Shown here one piece after another: positions 47,519-60,000 of a stretch of 64,000 nucleotides of DNA. The position numbers and the translations under genes were made by a program. The stretch is from Rhinopomastus cyanomelas. Its lineage: Eukaryota; Chordata; Aves; Bucerotiformes; Rhinopomastidae. Below the pieces are notes generated by a model that saw only the letters and a program-made list of their open reading frames with translations, was not told where the DNA came from and searched no databases. Numbering within the stretch: position 1 is the stretch's first letter; each line of letters opens with the position of its first letter. Location: the NCBI GenBank assembly GCA_013400115.1, contig VXBP01000285.1, positions 879,204 through 943,203 of the forward strand. Direction: 5' to 3'.

Positions 47519-48236
47519 TATAGACTGGGGACTGACCTGTTGGAGAGTAGTGTAGGAGAGAGGGATCTGGGGGTCCTGGTGGACAGCAGGATGACCATGA
47601 GCCATCAATGTGCTCTTGTGGCCAAGAGGGCCAACAGCATCCTGGGGTGGATCAGAAGGGGGGTGGTTGGCAGATCAAGAGAGGTTCTTCTACCCCTCTA
47701 CTCTGCCCTAGTGAGACCACACCTGGAGTATTGTGTCCGGTTCTGGGCTCCTCAGTTCAAGAGGGATGTGGAGCTGCTGGAGAAGGTCCAGTGTAGGGCA
47801 ATGAGGATGATGAAGGAGATGGAGCACCTCCCTTCTGAGGAGAGGCTGAAGGAGCTGGGTCTATTTAGCTTGGAGAAGACGAGACGGAGGGGTGATCTCA
47901 TTAACATCTATAAATATTTGAAGGGTGGGTGTCAGGAAGATGGAGCCAGACTCTTCTCAATGTCATCTAGTGATAGAACAAGGGGCAATGGGTATAAGCT
48001 GAAACATAGGAGGTTCAACATCAATCTGAGAAAGAACTTCTTCACGGTGAGTGTGGCTGAGCATTGGAACAGGTTGCCCAGGGTGGTAGTGGAGTCTCCT
48101 TCACTGGAGATGTTCAAGGCCTGCCTGGATGTATTTCTGTGTGACTTGATTTAGTTGATCCTGCTGTTGCAGGGGGATTGGACTAGATGATCTTTTGAGG
48201 TCCCTTCCAATCCTTAATGATTCTATGATTCTAATA
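47519..48236 (+). mobile_element. CR1 LINE, 5'-truncated, with open ORF2 C-terminus
   Basis: About 718 bp. It starts AGACTGGGGACTGACCTGTT within ORF2 and ends in CCTTAATGATTCTATGATTC. A 204-codon frame (47,540-48,154) is unbroken across the C-terminal part of the CR1 pol protein (LVDSRMTMSHQCALVAKRAN to VFLCDLI). It is the best-preserved CR1 copy in the window and serves as the reference for the others. The endonuclease and reverse-transcriptase core are absent, so it cannot move by itself. Confidence 0.95.
47540..48154 (+). pseudogene. CR1 ORF2 C-terminal fragment (open frame, 204 codons)
   Basis: The frame opens at a Met that is internal in the full CR1 pol protein and ends at TAG in the normal ORF2 position. 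The sequence covers the segment after the reverse-transcriptase core (GWIRRGVVGRSREVLLPLYS, LEYCVRFWAPQFKRDVELLE, KYLKGGCQEDGARLF). It is a retrotransposon relic, not a host gene. No promoter is seen. Confidence 0.9.
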
Positions 48237-51200
48237 CATTCTGAGAAAAACATTTATGATGATAGGACATAGAGCTACCTGCTTCCAACAGTATGCAAAA
48301 GCAACTCCCTGCTTTTCCCACCGTTACCTCTCTAGTACTGGAAACTCATTGTTTTCAGTAATTTCTGTCTGACTTTTGTTTTCTACCTGGCCTATGGTAC
48401 AGAACATCCAGTGAAAGAACAATCCTAAAATAGAAAAATAGAAAGCCAAATAAATCCTACAGTATGGGTCAGATCTCTTGGCCTCCTTGGGGTGGCTTTT
48501 GTGCCATGGAATCACTAACAGAGCTTCCAGTATCACTTTGCTAAACCACACGTGAATGCCAAATGTAGGACCACCTTTATTTCTCAGCAGCTTGCTGCTT
48601 TGCATAGAGGAGCCTGTAGGTCTGAGAGCTGTGGGTAACCACACAAACAGTGCAGCTTGCTACGTGCCAAACCTACCTGCTTGCAGATGGGAATGATTAC
48701 AGTATTTAGGGTCATTCTGAGGGACAATCTCCAGCCTTGATCATTTGTAGGATGCTGATACTGGAGAGGATAAAAATCAAAGGCAGTAGGTGAAAAATAA
48801 GAACCCATGGTCCCTTTCAGAGCCCTCAGCAGATGGTGGTCTGGAGAAGCCAGGCTTCAGCCAGCCTCTAGCCTCATGCAATTCCAGTGCCTTGCATAGA
48901 AGCACATTTTAACCAGTCCTTCCTGTGAAAAGTAGAGAGAAATCGCTCTCAGAACTGTAGCTTTATTACAGCTGGTGAGGAAACATGAATGTTTGAGTGA
49001 CTGCAAGAAGAAGGTTGATTATTAGCTTGGTTTATCTCCAACAGATTAGGAATTTGAGGTCACGTCTGCTGACTAAACATAGAGGTTTATGGTGTTTATG
49101 ATCCCCAAGAGAACAAATAATTCACACAGCTATTTTAAATACATTTTCACAACATATTCCCTTTTTCTAGGCAGTATCAAATAAGTACACTCAGTACTGC
49201 TGAGTGATGCTTCGTCTGTCAGCCACATCTTTCAATTCCAATGCAGAAATCATAGCTTTCGTCTTATAAATCGAGATTTCAATGCAGACATGCAGGAAAA
49301 AGTTCCAGTTTGGGTGCTACTCACTATCCTGTTGTCTTTTTGGTTATAAAAGTAATTTGGAACATGTAGAGAAACAACATTCATTTTAAGGTGTTTTTTT
49401 CTTTTAGACAATGCAAATCACAGCTAAATGCCCTTTCCCCTAGAACCTTAGGGACCTCAATTGAAACAGCAAGTCATAGGGTTCAAAAAAAACTTTGTGA
49501 AACATGGAGTAAAATTGCAAAACTCCACCCTGTAGGATGCTGCAGGTGCCTCAAGTTTCAGATAAGAAGTAGAGAAATTTATGGAGAAAAAAAAATCAGG
49601 TTAGCAAAATTAGAAGTACTGGCACCATTTCAGGATAGATTCAGGCACAGCTCAGGGTGGGCTGTAACATATCCTGGGGTAGTGTTGCTGTGTGCTTCTG
49701 TTATTCCATGGCTCTGCATCTGGCTGCCAACAGAAACAGCGGGCTGGGCTGATGCTGTCTGGCCATCCCTATCTTCTGGTCCAGATGAGGAGCTCATGTC
49801 TTCACTCTGAAACCAGAGTCAAGCAGCTCTGCCTGCTCTGTGCACCTGCTCATACTTAAAATAACTTGTAAGCAGAATGAGATGTTTTCCTTTAATACAT
49901 TCATTTTAGCTCAAGAATTAATTCAGAGCAGCACGGAGGCCAGCTTTACGGGTTATCAGGAGAGAGGACACGTGAACCCCATGCTCTCCAAACACAAGCA
50001 TTGCAAGGTGAGACCTTTGCCAAGAAGCATCTGAGAGAAGAGGAAGCTTGAATGCTCACCTGCAAGTCCTGGCAAGTGGAAAAGCTTGTTTTTGCCAGAA
50101 AAGGAAACAGGTATCATTTACCACCCACACAGCACATATAGAGGCGAGGCTGCTTGTCTAATGACACCCAGAGGAGTGACATGACCAAGGTGTTAAGCAT
50201 TTGCTCAGCACAGCAAGGACTGTTGTCCTTGAGGACAATCCTCGAGTCTGCCTACTTTCAGAGGAAAACATGCCAGTTTACTTTCAGTAACCATCCACAT
50301 AGATGCTGCTTTCACTTGATCCTGGTTTTATAAAGGGTGAAAAATGAAGACTCACATGCTTATTGGAGAACAGACCACTCATCGAGGACAGTACTTGAGT
50401 ACCTTTGCCCTGAAGAGTGCAGAGGATCTTGCAACATCTTGGTTAAACCCAGATCTTTCAGCGGAGATTAATGATCTGAACAACTGGTATTTCCCCAACA
50501 TTCAGGCAGAAAAAATAGGTGAAAACGGAGTGAAAACTCTCTGGGACTTCCAGTGAAAAAATTTATCTTAGGCAGAGGAGGAAATGCAGTGGTTATTGAA
50601 TAAAAAGAAGCTTTATTTTTACACATTGAACTACAGCAGAAAAATCATCCAGAGAAATAAAATACTTGATACCTCAAAGAAAGAAAGGCCAGAAGAGGAG
50701 ACTTGATGCTCTTAGGGACGCTGTAAAATTCTCTGCAAATTCCAGAGCACTGAGAACACTGGTGAGTGATGAAGGGGAAAATCAGAGTTTCAGTGTTTAT
50801 CTTGATCTGTAAATTCCTTCTGATGTCTACAGAAAGAGTTGCTGGATTTTGAAACCTTTAATGAATCGTGAGTAATAGGTATCACCTTCAAATAGTCCCT
50901 GGAAAGCAAAATATAAATTGGGTGCTCATGAAGCTGAGACTCTGTGTATGACGTGTTTATATGGGTTGTCAAGTGCATCCGATGGTTAAAGCAACATGAG
51001 CAACTTGTCTTCAGGCTCTCAGTTCCGCAAAGCAAAGCACAGGCACAGAACTCAGAACCCTAAGAAGGATGCAAAACGGCATAGAGAAGAGCCTGTGTTG
51101 CAGTCTACGTAGACTATGGGAGGTCAAAGTGCTCATGGGTGTATCTCAGTGTTGCCTTTCACCAGCTTTGTTTGACCCAAGACCACTCAGTGATGCATTC

Positions 51201-53480
51201 ACACAGTAACACCATCCAGTGCAGTACCCATAGGGGACATAGCAATGGGACAGCTGTACAGCCCCTCAGGAACATAGCACCCACCTCCAGGGAGCTGTAG
51301 TGGTAAGGGTAAGCCCACAGTACCCTTCACAGAACAAGGCTGTCTTAGGTCTAAACTCCATGGCCTTCTGGAAGGGGAAGAAACTGAAGATGCATGGTGT
51401 GCCACTGTATGTTCAAGCAGTCAGATTTGCACTATGGACAAAAGTGGCATAAACTGGCCCAAAAGTGCCACCAGGATGCACCCTAAGCCCAGCTTTTCCC
51501 AAGTACAGGGTGGGCATTGGTTGCAGTAGTTCCAGGAGCCAGCAGCATGGTCAGTGCTACAGTGCATGACTGCATGACTGCTACATGCATCTCCTCAAGA
51601 CCACTCTTGATGTCCCACCCAGTACAAATGCAATCAGATTATTACCTCTCAGGACTCCTCCTTGTACTTTCCTAGAAGGTTCAGTAGAAAGCCCAAGTGC
51701 TTCCCACACACATAACACCTCCGGGCTGCTCACAGCCTATAGTCAAAGGATCTAAACCTGCTAAAAGTGTCTTTAGAACTTTTACTCCCATCCAGAGCTG
51801 ACCTCGCACTGGAGGAGTCAGCAAGGAGCTGTTTTATCATCTGTGGGTAGCAGGACAGTCAGGAGCAGAGTGAGTCAGTTCAGCACAGTGAAGCACCTGG
51901 GAACTGTGCTGCACATTCTTGTGATGACAGACATTATCAAAATGATATGACTACCCAGACATCAATGATCAAATCCAGACACTCCTAACTCTGTTCTCAG
52001 GGTCGGGCGGGTTTCTGTCCAGCCTAGGCATCGTTCCTCCTAGGGGCCAGCTCCGACAGCCAGCACCATGCTGGTTTCTCTGCTCCCTATAGCAGAGTTC
52101 TTGACGTGTGTGCAGAGAGATGCATCTACTTTTTTACCTCTGTATTGCTGAATAAAACTACTCTAAACCAGTAAAATTAGGGTCTGAAAAGACCCAGAAA
52201 AACCTCACTTCTCCTTGTGCAGATTTACAGCTTTCAAAAGTGAAGAGGAACACGACTGGAAAAGTTTGCTCCCAGGTAACCAGGCTGGATTTCGTCACAC
52301 CAGACGTTGGGGACCGGCAGCCACGAGTGTTTCCAGAGCACAGCAGCCTGGCTTTGTCCACTCTCGGCTTGGCGAGATTGCAGTTGCTTTGATCCTCTTT
52401 GACACCCCCTGCCCCCCGCCCCCCATCACTGCGCAGGGCTGGTCAGGTAATCATGAGTCTGTGTGTTTGTCTGTTTGAGCATCTCAGGAAGCAGCTCCAG
52501 CAAAATCTCCTAAGTCATCAGAACGCAGCAAACCGTGGTGTCAAAACAATACAAACCCCATTCCTCCCTCCAGCGGAACCTTTATCAGTAATTATCACCT
52601 GTTTAGCTCAGGTGGTCCAGGCTGGCCGTCACCTCTGTTTAGCCCGTGGTGAAGGCTGGCAGCACCACCCGGACCACAGGCTCTCTGAAGGAAAGGAACC
52701 GTTTCGTCACTCTGTCTGTTCTGAGCCCGGATCTGTCAATATTCAAATAGTCACGTAGAAGAAAGGGAAACTATTGTAACCGGACAAATAACACGCCCGA
52801 GAAAGAGGACACTCCTTTCTGGAGCGTAATCCTCTTGTTCAATAAACCTGAGCTAATCACCGAGGCATTCGAAAATCGAAATTTCTCCTTTAAGTGAGAC
52901 TCGGGACCACAAAAATGTGCATTGTCCATATTAAAACGGTACGTTCAATAATTCGCATGTATGGTCCTGGCAGCAGTTGTTCCTAGGTGATGAGTGTTTG
53001 CTCAGCTGCCTCTTTGGAAACCCTTTAAAATCAGTTCTGATAACTTCCATATTGCTTTATCCCCGGAGCAGGTGCTGCCCCACTCCCCTCGGCTTGCAGT
53101 GGTGGGACTGGGGTGGGTTACACCACCAGGACAGAGGGCACTGGCACAGCCCCATCTCCACATTTCCTGTCCCGTGTGCTGGTTCAGGAAGGGTGACTTC
53201 ACCGACAAGGGAAGTTTATAGCTTCGGATGATGAAGAACAACAACCAAGGGAAGGTGCTCTCTGTGCCCCCAGCTCTGCAAGGCGGGGGATGGAGCACGA
53301 GCATAACCAGGTTACACTTTGAGGGTCTCAAGATCTCCGAGGGTGCCCAAGCATTCTCGGGGTGGGGACAGTGGGGACAGCAGGGATAGTCCCACCAGAC
53401 GTTCCTCCAACGACGGGAGTGTGAAGGGGAGCGACTTCCTGGGGGCTGTGGGTCGGGCGAAACCCTGATCTGAAAGTTCA
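48237..53480. other. CLDN1 upstream intergenic region
   Basis: 5.2 kb with no recognised gene. The last kilobase or so approaches the CLDN1 CpG island and carries a pair of inverted E-boxes at 52,596-52,614. GC content rises sharply only after about 53,080. Confidence 0.6.
52596..52614. promoter_or_regulatory. Inverted E-box pair upstream of CLDN1
   Basis: CACCTG and CAGGTG separated by 7 bp (CACCTGTTTAGCTCAGGTG), about 1.25 kb before the CLDN1 start codon. CACCTG E-boxes are the binding type for SNAI and ZEB repressors, which are known to repress mammalian CLDN1. Function here is only inferred. Confidence 0.35.
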
Positions 53481-53729
53481 CTCCCGGGGAGAGGTGTGAC
53501 AGCGAGGGTCCCATCCCCCGCGGCGCTGCGCCTCAGGGAGGGACGGGAGAGGGAGGGGGGACCCAGGATGGGAGCGGCAGCAGCCGGGGCGGCTCTCCCA
53601 GTTTCGGGGCGGGCGGAGGCGGGAGTGACTGGGGGTGTGGGGGGAGGCCGTGAGTCGCGTCCCCGCTTCGGAAAACCCCGCGGGGCGGGGCGGGAGGGAG
53701 GCCGACAGGGGGCGCCATTTACGCGTCTT

Positions 53730-53735
53730 TATAAA
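53730..53735 (+). promoter_or_regulatory. CLDN1: TATA box of CLDN1
   Basis: TATAAA in CGCGTCTTTATAAAGGTGAG, 114 bp before the start codon. Transcription would begin at about 53,760, giving a 5' UTR of roughly 90 nt. GC boxes lie directly upstream. Confidence 0.7.
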
Positions 53736-53830
53736 GGTGAGCAGGGCGGCGCGCGGGACAGGTCGCGCGCTCCCGGTACCCTTGTAGCCATCCTCCGCCG
53801 TCGCGGAGCAGCCCCTGTCCGACCCCCCCA

Positions 53831-53831
53831 N
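53831..53831. other. Ambiguous base (N) in CLDN1 5' UTR
   Basis: A single N in a C-rich run, 18 bases before the CLDN1 start codon. It is an assembly or sequencing uncertainty in a GC-rich stretch and does not affect the protein. Confidence 0.98.
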
Positions 53832-53848
53832 ATCCCCGCCGCCCAGAC

Positions 53849-54071
53849 ATGGCCAGCGGAGGACTGCAGCTTCTGGGCTTCGTGATGGCCTTCCTGGGCT
53901 GGATCGGTATCATCGCCAGCACGGCCATGCCCCAGTGGAAGATGGCATCGTACGCGGGGGACAACATCGTCACTGCCCAGGCTCTCTACGAAGGGCTATG
54001 GATGTCATGCGCCATGCAGAGCACGGGGCAGATCCAGTGCAAGGTGTACGACTCGCTGCTCAAGCTGGAGA
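53849..54071 (+). CDS. CLDN1: CLDN1 exon 1
   Basis: 223 nt, the standard length for this claudin group. It encodes residues 1-74 and one base of Ser75 (MASGGLQLLGFVMAF to LLKLE). The donor is GAGA|GTAAGT. Confidence 0.97.
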
Positions 54072-57000
54072 GTAAGTTTGAGCTGGGAGGTGTACGGGAT
54101 CGGGGTGTTCGTTCCGTCAGGGTCAGCTCCTTCTGTCGGGGTTTGTGGCTGCCGGTGCCATGGGGGCATTAGCCCCTCGCCGGTGGCCACCGTCTCTGGG
54201 TGAACTTCTCTGGGACTGGGGGGGTGCTGCTCCTGTCCGTGTGCTCGTCCCGCCACGGGGACCGTGTCGTCGGGTCGCTGTCTCCTTACATGTCCACAGC
54301 CTTTCCTTTCGGGGTGAAGTGCGTTGCTTAAGGTCACACCCCGTTCCGTCGGGGCTCAGATACATGTGTTCCTGGGGCTCCTTAGGGGCCGTTCAGCTCT
54401 GGGGCTGAGGGTGAACCCTCCGGTGACGATCTTTCGGGGCAGCCTGGCCGCTTCCCGCGGCAGTACTGCGTTCTTGGGCGGGGGGCGGCGGAGGTCATGG
54501 GCTGGTGCTGGAGTGGGGGGGCCTCGCGGCTACACTGCAGCCCGCTGCCCGCACTCCGTCTGCTTGTCCCCGCAACAAACCTCCCGGGGAACGGGGCCCG
54601 CGTCCTATTCTCCACGAGTATTCGGGAAAGCTGCGTGATGGAGAGCGTGCGCTTTTGACGCGAAAAGCCCAAAGAGGGGCTGCCTTCGCAAGAAGCGAAG
54701 TTCATGGTCGTGCTCAGGTGGCCTTTGGTAGCACGGAGCCTTTAACTGTCTTGGTCTTTTGTTCTCTGGGAAAGTCGCTGCTGTTCCCGCGGGGCTGGCA
54801 GGTGAGCTGGACTCCAGCCCATGTAGCACTGCCGGTAGTTTTCAGTCAGACAAGTACATCAGGATAATTAATCCGTGGTTCTCTTGCCTGGAACGGCAAA
54901 GCCATCTCCTGCATGGGGGAGCTGCAGCCCGGCCAGTGGGGGGTGGCACTTGGGGCTGTCATGTGAACCCCCCCAAGTAAGGGCTGGAGCATGTAAACTA
55001 TGCCGATATCCAGAAGGGTTAAAAAAAAAAAAAATTCCTTTCTCGTTATGCTTGACCTCGTCCCGAGTCCAGTAGTATCCTGGAACACCTTTCTCCCTCT
55101 CTCTCCTTAATTAATGAAATAATAATTACCACCTTGGTCACCTTCTCTTTCCCAGAGGAAAGTGCAGGCAGTTTCATGTAAACCAGGGACCATTGGGAGT
55201 ACCACAGATTGAGATTTCCACTAACCCTTCTTGTGTGTCACACAGTGAAGTTCCACTGTCAACTGCTAGCCCACATCCTAGGCTCCCAGCACTCATAGGC
55301 TGGTAGAGGCACACTCTTTTGGGAGCGCTATGTGCCCTTGTAGCACGAAGGTGGGGGTGCAGATGTGTAGGTGATCGGGGTTGGGCTAAGAACCCAGGTT
55401 CAGGTGGTTTGAGTGGTAATTATGTCTTAAGCTCAGCTTCAAGCCTCTTATCTCGCCCTGGGGGTGAGGGGTGAAAATGCCAGAATAGCTGAGGAATCTC
55501 CAGCTACCCCCCCGGGGTGGGTTGCGAAAGGTAAACTTGCCTTGGGGGCTGTGTGCCCGCAGCCCATTGTGCTGTAAATGGACCTGCCTGCAGAATGTGG
55601 CTTGAACTGACTCCCCGAAACCTGCCGCAGGACCTTCAGACCCGGCCCATTCATGGCTCAACGCTGAACACCATCTGCTCCCCTCACCTTTGTCCTGCGG
55701 ATAATAAGGGCTCTTTTCCTCCTAGGACTATGAGGGGAGGGAGGCATAAGGTGCTCAGGGACCCGGGCGGAATTATCAGTGGCCTTTTGTGCTTTTGCAT
55801 AGACCCTGGCCCTGCACGACACACTTGCCTGAACGTTCCTAGGTAGCCCAAGAAATACGAAAATCGCAGGGAATATTTTCATCTAGTTGAAGAGGGCTCC
55901 TTGTTCTTGCCTACCTTAGATGGTACCTTTCCTGCTTGAAAGCCGATCATGCCTAGAGACACACACCCCATCTACTCTTTTCCCTTCCTGGTCTCCCTCG
56001 AAGTTCTTACAGCCACGCAGGGTTGGGTAGCGTCCAGCACTGCTGTTTTGGATGGAGATGTGAACAAAAAACAACCCCAAACTTTCAACAGCTGCAGAAC
56101 TCTCCTTTCCTGTATTCATTTGTGTCGTGGTGGAGGTGGTAGAGCCGTGTGGATGGAACTGCCTGGCCATGCTTTCATGCCAGAGTTTCACATGTCCCAA
56201 GAGCCACGTGTAAGAGCCTCATGCACTGATGGGAGAGGCTCAGCTCTGTAATTACTTTGTCCCAGTAGAAAGGACTGAGCCTCCTCACACCTGCAGTAAT
56301 TCATGGTTGTGGGATTGCAGGAAAGCTTTGTGCCAGCAAGCTGTTGCATATCTGGTAGCTATTGCTGTTTCTCTAGACGTGTTGGTGTTTGGCTGCTTGG
56401 ACTGATACTGCATGTTAGAGATTGCATTGGCACAAGCTGGTGGTCACCGTTGCCCAACTGAAGGGCCTCCAGCTTCCTGTGTGGCCATGATGCTGGAGTT
56501 CACCCATGCTGGCACTTCTCCCATAGCCACGTTCAGCTGAGGGCTTATGTCAGTGCTCCTATTCAGGCAGCAGAAAGGCTGTGTTTTGCTGGCTTACATG
56601 AAAAGCAGTGCGTGGCCACATGCAGACACAGAGGCAACAAAAGCCACCTTTGCAACAAGGCTTTGTTGCACAGCCTCAGCATTGTTCCTGTAGGCCTCCA
56701 GCATCATCCATGGAGCTTAGCTGAGATTTGTTCTCTTCTGGGATCTCGGAAGGGAGAAGGACTCCTATTACCTGTCTCTGAAAGCTTTCAGCCCTGCCTA
56801 ACCATGCTTTCCTCTTCATAGCAGGGTCCTGTTCTGGGTCCTGTCTAGGCTGTTTTAGCTGAAGATACTCATCAACCTGTTAGGTTTTACTGGGAGAGGT
56901 TCTGTGTTGGAGACAAGCTGAGACTCATCTACCCACTTCATCACCAAACCTAGTACATCCACAATAAGCCTTTATGCCCTAGCCCAGAAAAATAAACAAG

Positions 57001-60000
57001 GGTTTGGATGCCCTCTGGGTCAAACAGCATCAGTGAGATGTGAAATTTTCCCTCCTACATCTTTACCACTCTGGCTGAGCCTGTTCCAGGAGCTGGGGAA
57101 CAGCAGGGGTGAGGGGAAAGGAAAGGCTCGTGTTCAGTTTGCTGCTGCTCTGTTGTGATGGTGGCCCAGGGAGGGACAAAACTATAGTATGAGGCATAGA
57201 TGTGTTCAAATAGTTTGCCACCTCTCCATCTTTAGATCTGGAGTAAGCTGGTAGAACCTGCTGGTGTCTGTTTTCATATGGGTTAAGGGTTAATTTGCTT
57301 CTGTATTTCTCAATCCCTGTTACTTCCTCATGAAAAATCATGATCAAGTGATAAAACAGTCTCACTTGTGCTGCACTTTGAAAAAGGTAGAGGGTTATGT
57401 GGAATGCCACCAAGGCTGTTCCTGTGCAGTGCATTGTTGTGTTGTGCCTGTAAGAGAGACTCTGTTGCAATAAATACAGTAGCTTTGGCTCCCTACAAGC
57501 AGTTGCTAAGTGGCTTTAGTAGCGAGTGTTACTATGTGTTTTTAAATATCTTGGTAAGGGAATTTTCAGGCTTTGAGGAAAAATAGGCTTCCCAGGTCTC
57601 TGACCAAGTATCTGTTTGCATAAGGTTGTTCTGCTTTGCCTGTCTTACCAGCAAACATTCTCTCCTAGTTGGAGTGACTGCAAATGGAGGTCGAACCTTG
57701 TTTGCTTTGAGGCAGACAGAGTACAAGGCCACTGTCACTTACTGGATATGCAGTGAGGACCTCCCAGCCTTCCCATTTTACAAGCAGCATAATGCTGACG
57801 GGGTGTGTTCTGCTTAGATCCCATTGTACAGTCTTTTAGACTTGCAGAGAGGTGCTTTGGAGGAGCTCGGAGTGGAATATCTGACTGTGATGGATGTGCA
57901 AGGGGTCTGGTAAGGGGACTGAAGGCTTCCAAACCGTCAGCAGGCTCCTTGATACGGCCAGAATGACTGGGAACTATAAGAGGTGTTTGCTGGCTACCTC
58001 TGAAACTGTTCTTACTTGCTCAGAATTTCACTGCCTTGTAAAAGCCACTTTTGTGCAGCAGATATGCTGGTAGAGCAGAGCAGCAGGACCTCGGCTACCA
58101 CTCCTTCCAGGAGATTCAGCTTTAATGGGCTTTGAAGCTTTCCCATTGTGAAGGCTTTGAAGGCTGCTGACTTATTTTGGAGGTGAACACTCTAACATGC
58201 TTCCTATGCTACAGGGGTCTTTGTAACTCCTGGGGAACTTCTCTAGCAGAAATTAGAGGGAACTGCACAGCACCTGTTTTCTGTCATCACTTGGTTGCAT
58301 GGAGACCAATGGGAAGGGAAAGTCCATAGTTTAAATACAAACAAGGCAGGCAATGAGCATCCTTATCAGAAAATAATCTGCACACGGGGCCATTACAGCA
58401 ATTTTGCATTACAAACAGGTATTATAAAAATCCCATGGAGCTCTTCTGTAATGTAGATGACACAGAACAAATAAGGAAATGTGATGACAGAAAAATAACC
58501 TCAAACGTACACTGGTGAAGTCCTTTTTATAGCTATAAAACTAGGCAGTTGCCAGCAATTACTTCTGTGTCAGGAAATGATAGTTGTGGGAAGGGAAAAA
58601 GTCTTCACAAGCTTCAGATTAAACTGTGTCATGTAGTTTGTGTCCAGACCCACTAACAATAAGCCAGAAATGTTTGTTGGCATATTTTTTTTAAAGTGGG
58701 TTTAATTAATGTGAAATGAGTGTAAGCTGCTGTCATCTTTGTGAATTTACACAGTATTTTATGGCTGCACGAATTCGCATTCATTACTAACCAGCCTCAG
58801 CAGTTTTAGGTCTATTCTTCAGTCCTTGTTGCTTTCTGGCTTCTCAGATCAGGGCTTTCATCAATAACCAGCAATAAAAAAGCTTGTCAATAGTGGTTTA
58901 ATATTGACAAAATACTGCTGCTGCCTGACAAGTCGGTTTGTTTTGCCTTGTACAGGAGTTTTTTCCCCAAGGGCTCCTTGAGACTGCCTGAGTTTGCTGA
59001 CCGGCATCAGGAGTGGGAGGCTTCAAGCATGGCATGACCTGTTGGCTTGGGGGGACAGATACTGCAGCAAGGAGCAGGGAGGAAATTCTATTTCTTTCTA
59101 TGATAGAAGTTGCAAAGTTAAATTTCTTTGGAGTACTTCTACTTGTTGGTAGTTAGTCCTGTTTATCTGGTTAAGACAGTATCCTGTGTTTATCACTGGG
59201 GGTTTTTAAAGCACCTGGAAAGGCCCATATGGACAACAGAACTATTACTAAGCCAGCTTTCTGAATGTGCAGCTTCACTGACACTGGCTGTTAACGAGCA
59301 CATAATAACTAACAGCCTGTATGATGATTAACCACAGTCAATGTACTGCACGTATTGCAAAAGCCATAGTAAGACTAATGCTGTCTCCCTCCCAACACAT
59401 TCTGTGGGCACAGGGCTCCAACCTGTTTCTCTGTCCTATTGCGGGCTTCCTAAATGCTGTTGCTGTCCTCTTATGCCATGAAGCCATGCATAAGAGAGGA
59501 TTGAGGGACATCAAATGATGTCCCTTCAGGGTTTGCTGCTGGAAGGAGGTGGCCTTGGGAAATGCTCACAAAGCTGCTTTTTGAGCTGGTTCTGCAGAGC
59601 TGTCATGGTGTGTATCCTGCTAATACTGGAGATTTCAGTGGGTTTGTGGCTAGGTTTCTGATGTCATAGAAACTTCTCAAGCATCTGCCTGTGTTTGTCC
59701 CTCACTACTGTGTTTAAAGGTATCTTCCCTTACAACTAACTTTCTAGTAGTTTGAGAGGATGCTGCTTGTTTTCAGCTCCATGAAAGAACTGCCTCAAAG
59801 CTATCTTATACAGTAATTTCTTATGCAGCAAGACTAAGCCCAAACTACTGTAGACCTGAGGCAAGAGACTGATACTTCTACAGAAAATGTCCTTTCCCTT
59901 GCACTATTTCCATGTGAAATAGTGTTCAGCCGTTGGCCTCTTCAGAGCTGCTGTCTAAAGCACAATTTACCCTTAAATGTATGGCAATTGAATCGACTGT

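Larger units (their letters stand above)
53480..54640. promoter_or_regulatory. CLDN1: CpG island over CLDN1 promoter and exon 1
   Basis: A dense run of CpG dinucleotides and GC boxes (GGGGCGGGCGG near 53,606; GGGGCGGGGCGGGAGGG near 53,684-53,700) starts about 370 bp before the ATG and continues into intron 1. This is the only clear CpG island in the window. It fits broad epithelial expression of CLDN1, in contrast to TMEM207 and CLDN16. Confidence 0.85.

Noticed and set aside
50150..50220. Possible further MIR fragment (GTGACATGACCAAGGTGTTA)
   Set aside because: Resemblance is limited to a few bases around AAGGT, which is too weak to call.
53002..53514. 170-codon minus-strand open frame next to the CLDN1 promoter
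   Set aside because: Long open frames are expected in GC-rich DNA where stop codons are rare. Proline/serine-rich composition, no known domain. A divergent transcript cannot be excluded, but nothing supports a protein.
53496..53885. 129-codon frame running into CLDN1 exon 1
   Set aside because: It crosses the TATA box and the N, and reads CLDN1 in the wrong frame. It is a CpG-island shadow.
54315..54340. MIR core-like string in CLDN1 intron 1
   Set aside because: Only about 20 bases match (TTGCTTAAGGTCACAC) and the flanks do not. Mentioned in the intron entry but not called.
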